Shown: positions 20,892-29,663 of the stretch, piece after piece
How positions within the stretch are numbered: the stretch's first letter is position 1
How the letters are laid out: the number at the start of each line of letters is the position of its first letter
Assembly: GCF_002261345.1 (NCBI RefSeq)
Contig: NZ_NEVT01000001.1
Coordinates: forward strand, 1-64,000
DNA from: Bordetella genomosp. 2
Lineage (GTDB): Bacteria > Pseudomonadota > Gammaproteobacteria > Burkholderiales > Burkholderiaceae_B
DNA: 64,000 nt
Reading direction: 5' to 3'
Translations under genes and position numbers: made by a program
Notes under the pieces: generated by a model
Databases searched by the model: none
Told to the model about the DNA's origin: nothing
The model's input: the letters and a program-made list of their open reading frames with translations, nothing else

Positions 20892-21712
20892 GCCGGGCGC
20901 GGCCAGTCCAGCTTGAGCGACATGGAGTACTTCATCTTGGTGTACGGGAAGGTGGTGACCGTGGCCAGCATGAGGGCTCCGTTCTCGCCGTAGTAGCGGC
21001 GCGTGATCACCAGTCCGGGCGTATGCGGAGCGACCTTGAGCAGTTCGGCCATTTCCCCGCTGATCGGGGTGGCCGAGAATTCCTGGCCGACTTCGCTGAT
21101 GCACTGGCTGTAGCGCTGCTCGACCAGTTGCAGCAGCGGCACGCGCGTCTTGCCGATATCGGCCTGGATGGCGGAGTAGTCGGGATGGACGTAGGCATCC
21201 AGGTAGGCCACCGGCGCGCGCTGGCCGCCCAGCAGCTTGATGGCGCGGATGTGCAGCCAGGCCTGGCGCGGCGGGCAGCCGAGGGTTTCGGCCAGCCGCG
21301 CCGAGGCCCGGATATCGCGGGTGGCGAGCACGCGCAGCGTGGCGTTCTTGATGTACTGGAACAGGTCGGCCAGTTCGGAGACGCGCTGGGTGTGGCGCGT
21401 GGCCGACTTGGCGGCCTCCACGCGCGTGCCCACGCCGGGACGGCGCGACACCATGCCGGCCTCGGTGAGCATGCGGATCGCCTCGCGCACCGTATGGCGG
21501 CTGGCGTCGTAGTGCGCGCACAGCTCATGCTCGGTGGGCAGCAGGGTCATGACCGGATAGACGCCCGAGCGGATGGCGCGCGCCAGGTCCTGGTAGATGG
21601 CCTTGTAGCGCGGCGCGGGCTTGTCGTCGGCGGGCGCGCCGATGTCCGCGCTGAACAGGCCGGGCGCGGCGGAGGGCGATTCGACGGTGTCGGGCGGCAG
21701 GGATCGGGCCAA
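20879..21712 (-). CDS. GntR-family (HutC/UTRA) transcriptional regulator
   Basis: This is a 277-aa GntR regulator: winged helix-turn-helix at about residues 35-100 (LLPTEHELCAHYDASRHTVREAI) and a C-terminal UTRA effector domain (about 115-270). The only usable start I find is TTG at 21712, with a weak GGA upstream; an in-frame stop lies 24 nt upstream and no ATG or GTG falls between. A TTG start is consistent with low repressor levels. It is divergent from the ABC/dehydrogenase operon and probably binds the twin ATGTCCGGACAT palindromes in the shared gap, repressing until a pathway ligand binds UTRA. Confidence 0.88.
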   Translation of the reverse strand: MARSLPPDTVESPSAAPGLFSADIGAPADDKPAPRYKAIYQDLARAIRSGVYPVMTLLPTEHELCAHYDASRHTVREAIRMLTEAGMVSRRPGVGTRVEAAKSATRHTQRVSELADLFQYIKNATLRVLATRDIRASARLAETLGCPPRQAWLHIRAIKLLGGQRAPVAYLDAYVHPDYSAIQADIGKTRVPLLQLVEQRYSQCISEVGQEFSATPISGEMAELLKVAPHTPGLVITRRYYGENGALMLATVTTFPYTKMKYSMSLKLDWPRPAQGR

Positions 21713-21750
21713 GGCGGTTCCAGGCTGAAAAGCTTAGGGGCAATACGGGA

Positions 21751-21780
21751 TTGACAAATGTAGCACCAGGCTTCCATTAT
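21751..21780 (+). promoter_or_regulatory. Candidate sigma-70 promoter of the ABC/dehydrogenase operon
   Basis: A perfect TTGACA (-35) at 21751-21756 is followed after 18 nt by CATTAT (21775-21780) as -10. It points at the operon starting 21871, and the twin operator lies directly over the predicted start point. Confidence 0.6.
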
Positions 21781-21808
21781 ATGTCCGGACATTCATGTCC
21801 GGACATAT
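21779..21808. promoter_or_regulatory. Twin palindromic operator, probably for the GntR regulator
   Basis: Two identical perfect palindromes, ATGTCCGGACAT at 21781-21792 and 21795-21806, are separated by TC. With two flanking bases on each side the whole 30 bp is itself palindromic except at the centre. The GT-N4-AC core agrees with HutC-type GntR sites. The centres are 14 bp apart, so two dimers would bind on different faces or cooperatively. Position just after the -10 fits repression of the rightward operon. Confidence 0.72.
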
Positions 21809-21870
21809 GCAGATGAAGCAGAGAGAACAGGCGGGCAGGACACTGCCGCCTAACTGACAAGGGGGTTCTC

Positions 21871-22902
21871 ATGGGCAAGGGTCTTGCAGTGTTTTCGGCG
21901 GCGGTGCTGGCCGTCGCATGCAGCGGCGGCGCCGTGGCGCAGCAGAAGCTGGTGGTGGCCGGATACGGCGGGTCGTTCGAAGAGATCATGCGCCAGCACA
22001 TCTTCCCGCCCTTCGCCAAGCAGCACGGCGTCGAGCTGGTCTACGTGGCCGGCAACTCGACCAACACGGTGGCGCGCCTGCAGGCGCAGAAAAGCAACCA
22101 GCAGATCGACGTGGCCATCATCGACGACGGCCCCATGTACCAGGCGATCGCATTGGGATTCTGCGCGCCGATCCAGGGCCTGCCGGCCGACGATCTGTAC
22201 AAGACGGCGCGCTACAAGGACGACAAGGCCGTGGCCATCGGCATCGTGGCCACCGGCATCATGTACAACAAGAAGATCTTCGACGAGCGGAAATGGGCGC
22301 CGCCCAAGTCCTGGAATGACCTCAAGGACCCGAAATACAAGCAGCAACTGGTGGTGCCGCCGCTGAACAACACCTATGGCCTGCATACGCTGGTGCAGTT
22401 CGCCCGCGCGGCGGGCGGCGGCGAGAAGAACATCGACCCGGGCTTCAAGACGGTGATCGAGGAGATCAACCCCAACGTGCTGGTCTACGAGCCGTCACCC
22501 GGCAAGATGACCGAGCTGTTCTCCAGCGGCCAGGCATCGATCGCCGTGTGGGGCAGCGGGCGCGTCAAGGCGTTCGCGGATACCGGCTTCCCCGTGGGCT
22601 TCGTGTATCCGGAGGAAGGCGCCTATGCCCTGCTGTCTTCCGTGTGCCCGGTCGCCAAGCCCGACGCCAATCCGCTGTCCCAGCAGTTCGTGCAATACCT
22701 CGTTTCTCCCGAAGTGCAGTCGCGCCTGGCCAGCGAGTATGGCTACGGCCCGGTCAATACCAAGGCCGAGATCAAGGACGACCCGCGCGTGCCGCTGCCG
22801 ATCGGCCAGCGGGCGGCCGACCTGATCGTGATCGACTGGGACACGGTGAACCAGCATCGCGAAGAATGGAACAAGCGCTGGACGCGCGAAGTGGAACGCT
22901 GA
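21871..22902 (+). CDS. ABC importer periplasmic binding protein (spermidine/putrescine-like)
   Basis: This is a 343-aa solute-binding protein of the family that includes PotD/PotF-like and thiamine/iron binders. A Sec signal covers about residues 1-23; cleavage at AVA-Q is likely, though a Cys at 17 makes a lipoprotein conceivable. The mature start is KLVVAGYGGSFEEIMR, followed by a typical hinge region (GIVATGIMYNKKIFDE). GGGGG precedes ATG 21871. It is the first gene of an eight-gene co-directional run, so it delivers the substrate processed by the downstream oxidoreductases. Confidence 0.9.
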   Translation: MGKGLAVFSAAVLAVACSGGAVAQQKLVVAGYGGSFEEIMRQHIFPPFAKQHGVELVYVAGNSTNTVARLQAQKSNQQIDVAIIDDGPMYQAIALGFCAPIQGLPADDLYKTARYKDDKAVAIGIVATGIMYNKKIFDERKWAPPKSWNDLKDPKYKQQLVVPPLNNTYGLHTLVQFARAAGGGEKNIDPGFKTVIEEINPNVLVYEPSPGKMTELFSSGQASIAVWGSGRVKAFADTGFPVGFVYPEEGAYALLSSVCPVAKPDANPLSQQFVQYLVSPEVQSRLASEYGYGPVNTKAEIKDDPRVPLPIGQRAADLIVIDWDTVNQHREEWNKRWTREVER

Positions 22903-22930
22903 TCCAGGCTAGCCGCCGGCAGGAGCACGC

Positions 22931-23983
22931 ATGGCATATCTCGTCCTGAAAGGCCTGACCAAGCGCTACGGGGACCTGACCGCGGTCGACGGCCTCGACC
23001 TGTCGGTCGAGCGCGGCGAGTTCATCTCGCTGCTGGGGCCGTCCGGTTGCGGCAAGACCACCACGCTGCACATGATCGCGGGCTTTGTCGAGCCGTCGGG
23101 GGGCGCGATCCTGCTCGACGGCGCGGACCTGGGCAGGGTGCCCGCCAACAAGCGCGGGCTGGGCATCGTGTTCCAGAACTACGCGCTGTTCCCGCACATG
23201 ACGGCGGCCGAGAACGTGGCGTTCGGCCTGGAAATGCGGCGCGTGGGGGCCAAGGAGCGCGCCGCGCGGGTGGCCGAGGCGCTGCAGCTGGTCGGGCTGG
23301 CGCACCTGGCCGACCGCCATCCCGCCCGCATGTCGGGGGGCCAGCAGCAGCGCGTGGCGCTGGCCCGCGCGCTGGTGATACGGCCGAGCCTGTTGCTACT
23401 GGACGAGCCGCTGTCCAACCTGGACGCCAAGCTGCGCGAAGAGATGCAGCTGGAATTGCGCAGCATCCAGCGCACGGTGGGCACCACCACCATCCTGGTC
23501 ACGCACGACCAGTCCGAGGCGCTGGCGCTGTCCGACCGCATCGTGGTGATGAATCAGGGGCGCGTCGAACAGGTGGCCGACCCGTTCTCCGCCTACGAGG
23601 GGCCGGCCAGCGGCTTCGTCGGGGGCTTCCTGGGCAAGGCCAATGTGTTCACGCCGCGGCCCGGCACCGGCGAGCAGGCCGGCCGGGCGTGCGTCGGCGA
23701 GGCCGCCATCGTCCTGGAAGATCTGCCGATGCCGCGCGGTCCGGTCATCGTGCGGCCCGAGAAAATCCTGTTCTCCGAGCCGGCGGCCTGCGCCCTGCCG
23801 GGCCGCATGAAGGCCCGCGTCTTCCAGGGCAACCATTGGCTGTGCCAGGTCGAGACATCGGTGGGCGAGGTGCTGGTGATACGCCAGAACGACGGCGTGC
23901 CGGTGCCGGCCGAGGGACAGCAGGTGCACCTGCGCTGGCGGGCCCGCGACATGTGCCCGGTGGATGGCGAGGCGCGGCCATGA
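22931..23983 (+). CDS. ABC importer ATP-binding protein (PotA-like)
   Basis: This is a 350-aa ATPase. Walker A GPSGCGKTT is near residue 36, the Q-loop is in GIVFQNYALFPHMT, the signature is MSGGQQQRVALARAL and Walker B is LLLDEPLSNLD. The C-terminal TOBE-type domain occupies about 240-350. AGGAG is 5 nt before ATG 22931. It energises import by the adjacent permeases, and its stop overlaps the first permease start (ATGA). Confidence 0.94.
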   Translation: MAYLVLKGLTKRYGDLTAVDGLDLSVERGEFISLLGPSGCGKTTTLHMIAGFVEPSGGAILLDGADLGRVPANKRGLGIVFQNYALFPHMTAAENVAFGLEMRRVGAKERAARVAEALQLVGLAHLADRHPARMSGGQQQRVALARALVIRPSLLLLDEPLSNLDAKLREEMQLELRSIQRTVGTTTILVTHDQSEALALSDRIVVMNQGRVEQVADPFSAYEGPASGFVGGFLGKANVFTPRPGTGEQAGRACVGEAAIVLEDLPMPRGPVIVRPEKILFSEPAACALPGRMKARVFQGNHWLCQVETSVGEVLVIRQNDGVPVPAEGQQVHLRWRARDMCPVDGEARP

Positions 23984-24834
23984 ACGCGCGCCTCAACCCG
24001 TGGCTGCTCAGCGCGCCGGCGATGGTGGTGTACGCCACCTTCCTGGTGGTGCCGCTGTTTCTGGTGTTCCTGATCAGCTTCTTCAATTTCGAGTTCTACG
24101 GCGGCATCGAACAGGCTTTTTCACTGGCCAATTACCGCGACATCGTCACCGACAGCTACTACTACGAGGTCTACGCGCGCACCTTCGGCGTCGCCGTCGC
24201 GGTCACGCTGGCCTCGCTGCTGCTGGGCACGGCGGAAGCCTATGTGCTGTCGCGCATGGCCAACCCATGGAAAGGCATCTTCCTGATGGTGGTGCTGGGG
24301 CCGCTGCTGATCTCCGTGGTGGTGCGCACCCTGGGCTGGGCGCTGCTGTTCGGCTCCACCGGGCTGCTCAGCAAGACGCTGATGGCGCTGGGCCTGGCGT
24401 CCGCGCCGGTCAACCTGATGTACACCAACACCGGCGTGATCATCGCGCTGACCCATGTGCTGGTGCCCTTCATGGTGATCTCGGTATGGGCGTCGCTGCA
24501 GCGTATCAACCCGGCCACGGAGGCGGCCGCCCTGTCGCTCGGCGCCAGCCAGTTCACGGTGCTCAGGCGCGTGATCGTGCCGCAGATCATGCCGGGCATC
24601 CTGTCCGGCTCGATCATGGTGTTCGCCATGGCCGCCAGCGCCTTCGCCACGCCGGCCATCGTCGGCGGGCGGCGCCTGAAGAACGTGGCCACCGCCGCGT
24701 ATGACGAGTTCCTCAATACCTTGAACTGGCCGCTCGGCGCGGCCCTGGCGATGCTGCTGCTGGTGGCGACCGTGGTGGTGCTGGTGGCGGCCAACCGCAT
24801 GATCGAACGGCGCTACGGCGCAATTTTCGGCTGA
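23980..24834 (+). CDS. ABC importer permease (PotB-like)
   Basis: This is a 284-aa inner-membrane permease with about six membrane segments, beginning in MVVYATFLVVPLFLVFLISFF. The EAA cytoplasmic loop that contacts the ATPase is EAAALSLGASQFTVLRRVIVPQIMPG. The start ATG at 23980 overlaps the ATPase stop as ATGA, giving translational coupling. It pairs with the next permease. Confidence 0.92.
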   Translation: MNARLNPWLLSAPAMVVYATFLVVPLFLVFLISFFNFEFYGGIEQAFSLANYRDIVTDSYYYEVYARTFGVAVAVTLASLLLGTAEAYVLSRMANPWKGIFLMVVLGPLLISVVVRTLGWALLFGSTGLLSKTLMALGLASAPVNLMYTNTGVIIALTHVLVPFMVISVWASLQRINPATEAAALSLGASQFTVLRRVIVPQIMPGILSGSIMVFAMAASAFATPAIVGGRRLKNVATAAYDEFLNTLNWPLGAALAMLLLVATVVVLVAANRMIERRYGAIFG

Positions 24835-24848
24835 CCGGAAGACGACGC

Positions 24849-25649
24849 ATGAACTTCCGCAATGGCCCCTTGGGATTGCTGTTCCACACCTTGTTCATTG
24901 CCTTCATCCTGGCGCCGATCGTCATGGTGTGCGCCGTCGCGTTCACGTCGGAAGGCTTCATCTCGCTGCCCGCCAACGGGCTGTCGCTACGCTGGTTCAA
25001 GGCCATTCTGGATAACCCGCGCTTCATCGACGCGTTCTGGTTCAGCCTCGGCCTGGGCGCGCTGTCGGCCACCGTCGCGGTGCTGCTGGCCGTGCCCGGC
25101 GCGCTGGCCCTGGCGCGCAGCCGCTTCCGGGGACGCGAGGCGCTGCTGGCGTTCTTCATGTCGCCGCTGATGATCCCGCACGTGGTGCTGGGCCTGGCCT
25201 TCCTGAAGTTCTTCACCAGCGTGGACCTTGTGGGCACGTACTTCGGCCTGGTCATGGCGCACATCATCATCATCATGCCGTACGCCCTGCGGCTGGTGCT
25301 GGCTTCGGCCACCGGCCTGGACCCGATGCTGGAGCGCGCCGCGTTGTCGCTGGGCGCCTCGAACTGGACCGCGTTCCGCCGCATCGTGCTGCCGCTGATC
25401 CTGCCGGGCGTGATCAGCGGCTGGGTGATCGCGTTCATCACCAGCTTCGATGAGCTGACCATGTCGATTTTCATTGCCTCGCCGTCCACCACCACGCTGC
25501 CGGTGCGCATCTTCCTGCAGATCGAGGACACCATCGACCCGCTGGTGACGGCGGTATCGGCGGTGCTGATCTATGCGACGGTGCTGGTCATCTTTATTCT
25601 GGACCGGGCGGTCGGGCTGGAGAAGTTGTTCGTAGGAAAAGGACGGTGA
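24849..25649 (+). CDS. ABC importer permease (PotC-like)
   Basis: This is a 266-aa second permease with about six membrane segments and the EAA-type loop ERAALSLGASNWTAFRRIVLPLILPG. GGAAG lies shortly before ATG 24849. Its stop TGA shares one base with the next gene's ATG (25649), so import and oxidation genes are translationally linked. Confidence 0.92.
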   Translation: MNFRNGPLGLLFHTLFIAFILAPIVMVCAVAFTSEGFISLPANGLSLRWFKAILDNPRFIDAFWFSLGLGALSATVAVLLAVPGALALARSRFRGREALLAFFMSPLMIPHVVLGLAFLKFFTSVDLVGTYFGLVMAHIIIIMPYALRLVLASATGLDPMLERAALSLGASNWTAFRRIVLPLILPGVISGWVIAFITSFDELTMSIFIASPSTTTLPVRIFLQIEDTIDPLVTAVSAVLIYATVLVIFILDRAVGLEKLFVGKGR

Positions 25650-26803
25650 TGGCAAACGGAGCGGAAATGCCGGCCAGCGAGCCGCGCCAGGGCGTCTACG
25701 ACGCCGTGGTGGTGGGCGGCGGACTGGTCGGGTCGGCGCTGGCCTACGGCCTGCGGCGCGAGTTGGCGCGGGTCGCGGTGCTGGACGAGGGCGATGTGGC
25801 TTATCGCGCCTCGCGCGGCAATTTCGGGCTGGTATGGGTGCAGAGCAAGGGCATGGGCCTGCCCCGCTACGGCGTATGGACGCTGACGTCCGCGTCGCTG
25901 TGGCCGACCCTGGCCGCCGAGCTGCTGGACAAGACCGGCATCGACGTGCGGCTGGAGCAGCGCGGCGGGCTGCATGTGCTGCTGTCCGACGAGGAGCGCG
26001 AAGCGCGGCTGCGCTTCATGACGGAGCTGCTGGCGCAACCCGGCATGTCGTCGTACGAATGGAAGCTGCTCGACCGGCATGAAGTGGCCGACCTGGTGCC
26101 CGGCGTCGGGCCCGAGGTGCGGGGCGCGACCTGGACGGCGGTGGACGGCATCGCCAATCCGCTCAAGCTGCTGCGCGCGCTGCATACGGCGTTCGCGCGC
26201 GACGGCGTGGATTACCTGCCGCGCCGGCCGGCGCAGGAAATCCGCCATGCCGATGGCGTTTTCGAGATCGCCACGCCGCGCGGGCTGGTGCGCGCCAGTA
26301 AGCTCGTGCTGGCGGCCGGCCTGGGCAACCGCGCGCTGGCCGAGCGGGTCGGCCTGGCGGTGCCGGTGCGGCCGCAGAAGGGCCAGATCATCGCCCTGGA
26401 ACGCACCCGCCGCATCCTGCAGACGCCGCTGAGCACGCTGCGCCAGATGGACGAAGGGTCGTGGCTGATCGGCGATTCGCAAGAGGAGGCCGGCTATGCC
26501 GACGGCACCGTCGGGCTGCCCATCCTGGGAACGCTGGCCGACCGGGCCGTGCGGACCCTGCCGGCGCTGCGGGATGTGCGGGTGGTCCGCACCTGGGCGG
26601 CGCTGCGCGTCATGTCGCAAGACGGGTTTCCCATCTACGAACAATCCGCGGCCTGTCCGGGCGCGTTCGTGGCGACTTGCCACAGCGGCGTGACCCTGGC
26701 GGCCGCGCATGCCCTGAAGCTCGCTCCCATGATCGCCGCCGGCGCGCTGGCCGACGATATGGCGCCCTTCTCTACCCGGAGGTTTCATGTTCAAGAGGCT
26801 TGA
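25649..26803 (+). CDS. FAD-dependent oxidoreductase, HcnC/opine-oxidase-B-like subunit
   Basis: This is a 384-aa D-amino-acid-oxidase-fold flavoprotein. The N-terminal dinucleotide motif is VVVGGGLVGSALAYGL, and the second FAD contact is near KLVLAAGLGNRALAE. ATG 25649 is chosen over GTG 25646 because AAGGA lies 5 nt before the ATG but only 2 nt before the GTG. Together with the following 2Fe-2S protein and larger FAD protein it has the three-gene composition of hydrogen-cyanide synthase, opine oxidases and D-hydroxyproline dehydrogenases, which oxidise an amino-acid C-N bond. The substrate is unknown. Confidence 0.85.
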   Translation: MANGAEMPASEPRQGVYDAVVVGGGLVGSALAYGLRRELARVAVLDEGDVAYRASRGNFGLVWVQSKGMGLPRYGVWTLTSASLWPTLAAELLDKTGIDVRLEQRGGLHVLLSDEEREARLRFMTELLAQPGMSSYEWKLLDRHEVADLVPGVGPEVRGATWTAVDGIANPLKLLRALHTAFARDGVDYLPRRPAQEIRHADGVFEIATPRGLVRASKLVLAAGLGNRALAERVGLAVPVRPQKGQIIALERTRRILQTPLSTLRQMDEGSWLIGDSQEEAGYADGTVGLPILGTLADRAVRTLPALRDVRVVRTWAALRVMSQDGFPIYEQSAACPGAFVATCHSGVTLAAAHALKLAPMIAAGALADDMAPFSTRRFHVQEA

Positions 26804-27095
26804 TTCGGCCGACCGCCAATTGCGCGACGCGCCCGTGCGCATCCGTTTCAACGGCGCCGAGCTGGCGTGCCGGGCCGGCGACAGCGTGGCCGCGGCGCTG
26901 TTCGCGCACGGCGTCGACGCCTGTCGCGATACCGTCGTCAACGAAGTGCCGCGCGGGCCGTTCTGCATGATGGGCATTTGCTACGACTGCCTGGTCACCA
27001 TCGACGGGCAGCCCAATCGCCAGGCCTGCATGACCCAGGTGCGCGAAGGCATGGCGGTCGAGCGGCAGGCGGGCGCGCGCAAGGTGCAGGCATGA
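26787..27095 (+). CDS. Small [2Fe-2S] subunit, HcnA-like
   Basis: This is a 102-aa ferredoxin-like protein. Cysteines 60, 65, 68 and 81 (FCMMGICYDC, then QAC) form a C-x4-C-x2-C-x12-C pattern typical of plant-type [2Fe-2S] subunits in HcnABC and sarcosine-oxidase-like complexes. The gene starts inside the end of the preceding flavoprotein gene (17-nt overlap) with GGAGG 4 nt before the ATG, and its stop overlaps the next start. It should pass electrons between the two flavin subunits. Confidence 0.88.
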   Translation: MFKRLDSADRQLRDAPVRIRFNGAELACRAGDSVAAALFAHGVDACRDTVVNEVPRGPFCMMGICYDCLVTIDGQPNRQACMTQVREGMAVERQAGARKVQA

Positions 27096-28534
27096 TGCAG
27101 ACGACTCAATGCGACGTACTGGTGATCGGGGCCGGGCCGGCCGGCCTGGCCGCGGCCACGGAAGCGGCCGCGCGCGGCCTGGATGTGATGCTGCTGGACG
27201 AGCAGGCCGCGCCCGGCGGCCAGATCTATCGCGCCGTCACCACTACGCCCGTCACCGACCGGGGCATCCTCGGCCCCGATTACTGGCATGGCGCCACGCT
27301 GGTGGAGCCGTTCCTGCGTTCCGGGGCGCGCTACCAGCCGCAGGCGACCGTCTGGGCGGTCTCGCGCATGACGGCCGCCGAGCCGGAGGCCGGCTTCGAG
27401 GTGGCGTACTCAGTGGCGGGCGATGCGCGCATGCTGGTGGCGCGGCATCTGCTGCTGGCCACCGGCGCCCAGGAGCGCCCGTTCCCCATTCCCGGCTGGA
27501 CGCTGCCGGGCGTGCTGACCGCGGGGGCGGCGCAGATCCTGCTCAAGTCGGGCGGGCTGGTGCCGTCGGGCCGCACCGTGCTGGCCGGTTGCGGGCCGCT
27601 GCTGTACCTGGTGGCCTGGCAATACTTGAATGCCGGCGCGAAGATCGACGCCCTGCTCGAGACCGTGCCGTCGGGACAGTGGCTGCGCGCGCTGCCGCAT
27701 GCGGCGGGCTTCCTGGGGTCGGGCTACCTGGCCAAAGGCTGGAAACTGCTGCGCGCGGTGCGGGCGGCGGTCCCGGTGACGCGGGCCGTGGCCGACCTGC
27801 GGGCGGTGGGAGGCGACAAGCTGGAGGCCGTCCGCTATACCGCCGGCGGCCGCGAGCATGAGCTGCCGGCGGATCAACTGCTGCTGCACCAGGGCGTCGT
27901 GCCGAATGTCAACCTGGCGCGCGCCATCGGCGTCGAGCACGCCTGGAACGAGGCGCAGGATTGCTGGGAGCCGGCCATCGATATCTGGGGCGCGACATCG
28001 GTGCCCGGCGTCGGCATCGCCGGCGACGGCGCGGGCATTGCGGGCGCCCTGGCGGCCGAGCACCGCGGCCGGCTGGCCGCCTTGCAGGCCGCCCACTTGC
28101 TGGGCCGCCTCGATACGGCCCAGCGGGATCGCGCGGCGGCCGCGCCGCGCGCCGGGCTGGCCCGGGCGGTGCGCGGCCGGGCATTTTTCGACGCCCTGTA
28201 CCGGGTGCCGCGGGCCCAGTTGCGGCCGGTGGGCGACACCATCGTGTGCCGCTGCGAAGAAGTGACCGCCGAGCAGGTGCGCCAGACGGTCAAGCTGGGC
28301 TGCACCGGGCCGAACCAGATGAAGTCGTTCCTGCGTTGCGGCATGGGGCCGTGCCAGGGCCGGTTCTGCGGCCTGACGGTTGCGGAGGTGATCGCCGACG
28401 AGCTGGGCGCGCACCCCAAGGATGTGGGCTATTACCGCCTGCGCTTCCCCACCAAGCCGCTGACGCTGGGCGAGCTGGCCGCCCTGCCGCAGACCGAGGC
28501 ATCGCGCCAGGCCGTGGTGCGGCTGAAGAAGTGA
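27092..28534 (+). CDS. NAD/FAD-binding oxidoreductase with C-terminal [2Fe-2S] domain, HcnB-like
   Basis: This is a 480-aa subunit. The N-terminal FAD motif is VLVIGAGPAGLAAATEA, followed by GGQIYRA and the ATGAQERPFPIPGW motif of pyridine-nucleotide oxidoreductases. An internal GIAGDGAGIAGALAA closes the FAD domain. The C-terminal bacterioferredoxin-ferredoxin-like domain contains CRCEEVT and CTGPNQMKSFLRCGMGPCQG. Start ATG 27092 overlaps the previous stop (ATGA); ATG 27095 is also possible. The domain order matches HcnB and the opine-oxidase A subunit. Confidence 0.87.
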   Translation: MMQTTQCDVLVIGAGPAGLAAATEAAARGLDVMLLDEQAAPGGQIYRAVTTTPVTDRGILGPDYWHGATLVEPFLRSGARYQPQATVWAVSRMTAAEPEAGFEVAYSVAGDARMLVARHLLLATGAQERPFPIPGWTLPGVLTAGAAQILLKSGGLVPSGRTVLAGCGPLLYLVAWQYLNAGAKIDALLETVPSGQWLRALPHAAGFLGSGYLAKGWKLLRAVRAAVPVTRAVADLRAVGGDKLEAVRYTAGGREHELPADQLLLHQGVVPNVNLARAIGVEHAWNEAQDCWEPAIDIWGATSVPGVGIAGDGAGIAGALAAEHRGRLAALQAAHLLGRLDTAQRDRAAAAPRAGLARAVRGRAFFDALYRVPRAQLRPVGDTIVCRCEEVTAEQVRQTVKLGCTGPNQMKSFLRCGMGPCQGRFCGLTVAEVIADELGAHPKDVGYYRLRFPTKPLTLGELAALPQTEASRQAVVRLKK

Positions 28535-28535
28535 C

Positions 28536-29663
28536 ATGGCGACCGGCAGCGCGGCGGTGGTCATCATCGGGGCGGGGCTGCACGGCTGTTCCGCCGCCTT
28601 GCACCTGGCGCGCCGCGGCGTGGCGGCGCTGGTGCTGGAGAAGAACTACGCCGGACGCCACGCCTCGGGCGTGAACGCGGGCGGCGTGCGCACGCTGGGC
28701 CGCGACCTGGCCGAGATTCCGCTGGCGCTGGCCGCGCGCGAACTCTGGTACCGCATCGGCGAGCTGGTGGACGATGACTGCGGCTACGAACAGCACGGGC
28801 AGGTCCGCGTGGCCGAGCACGAGGACGACGTGGCCGTGTTGCGCCGGCGGCTGGACACGATGGCGGCGCACGGCTACGTCCACGAGGAATGGATCCCCGC
28901 CGACGAACTGCGCGCGCTGGTCCCGCGCCTGGCATCGTCCGTGCGGGGCGGAATCATCGCGCGTGGCGACGGGGCGGCCGATCCGTATCGCACGACCTCG
29001 GCATTCCGCCGCAAGGCGGCGGCGCTCGGCGCCCGGTTCATCGAAGGCGTGCGGGTGGACCGGGTCGAGCGGACTGGCGCCCAGTGGCGCGTGCATACCG
29101 ACGGCGGCGACTATACCGCGCCGCACCTTATCAATTGCGCCGGCGCCTGGGCCGACCGGATCGCCGCGCAGCTTGGCGAGCCGGTGCCGTTGCAGCCCAT
29201 CAGCCCGATGATGCTGGTGACCTTGCCGATGCCGCGTTTCCTGGATCCGGTCGTGCTGGGCACCGGCCGGCCGCTGTCGTTCAAGCAGCGCGCCAACGGC
29301 ACGGTGCTGATCGGCGGCGGCCGGCGCGCCTGGGTGGATCGCGATGCGGAATGGACCGAACTCGACTTCGCCGCGCTGGCCGAAGGCGCCCGCATGGTGT
29401 GCGAGCTGTTCCCGCACATGCGCGACGCCGTGGTGAACCGCGGCTGGGCCGGCATCGAGGCGGCCATGCCGGACGAGCTGCCGGTCATCGGCCCGAGCCG
29501 CCACGCGGGAGCCTTCCATGCCTTCGGTTTCTCGGCGCACGGCTTCGAACTGGGGCCCATCGTGGGAGCCATCCTGGCCGACCTGGTGCTGGAGGGCCGC
29601 ACGGCCCTGCCGATCGGGCCATTGCGCATCGACCGCTTTCAGGGCCCGCTGGAGCGGGGCTGA
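28536..29663 (+). CDS. FAD-dependent oxidoreductase (D-amino-acid-oxidase family)
   Basis: This is a 375-aa second DAO-fold flavoprotein with the N-terminal motif VVIIGAGLHGCSAALHLARRG and later LINCAGAWADRIAAQLG. It starts 1 nt after the previous stop, so it belongs to the same mRNA. It may oxidise the imino or amino acid released by the HcnABC-like complex, or be an alternative catalytic subunit. It ends 25 nt inside the convergent BMP-family gene. Confidence 0.85.
   Translation: MATGSAAVVIIGAGLHGCSAALHLARRGVAALVLEKNYAGRHASGVNAGGVRTLGRDLAEIPLALAARELWYRIGELVDDDCGYEQHGQVRVAEHEDDVAVLRRRLDTMAAHGYVHEEWIPADELRALVPRLASSVRGGIIARGDGAADPYRTTSAFRRKAAALGARFIEGVRVDRVERTGAQWRVHTDGGDYTAPHLINCAGAWADRIAAQLGEPVPLQPISPMMLVTLPMPRFLDPVVLGTGRPLSFKQRANGTVLIGGGRRAWVDRDAEWTELDFAALAEGARMVCELFPHMRDAVVNRGWAGIEAAMPDELPVIGPSRHAGAFHAFGFSAHGFELGPIVGAILADLVLEGRTALPIGPLRIDRFQGPLERG

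Noticed and set aside
18900-21521. An 873-codon minus-strand frame spanning hyuB and part of the GntR gene
   Set aside because: It crosses two genes of clear identity in other frames and encodes repetitive low-complexity residues.
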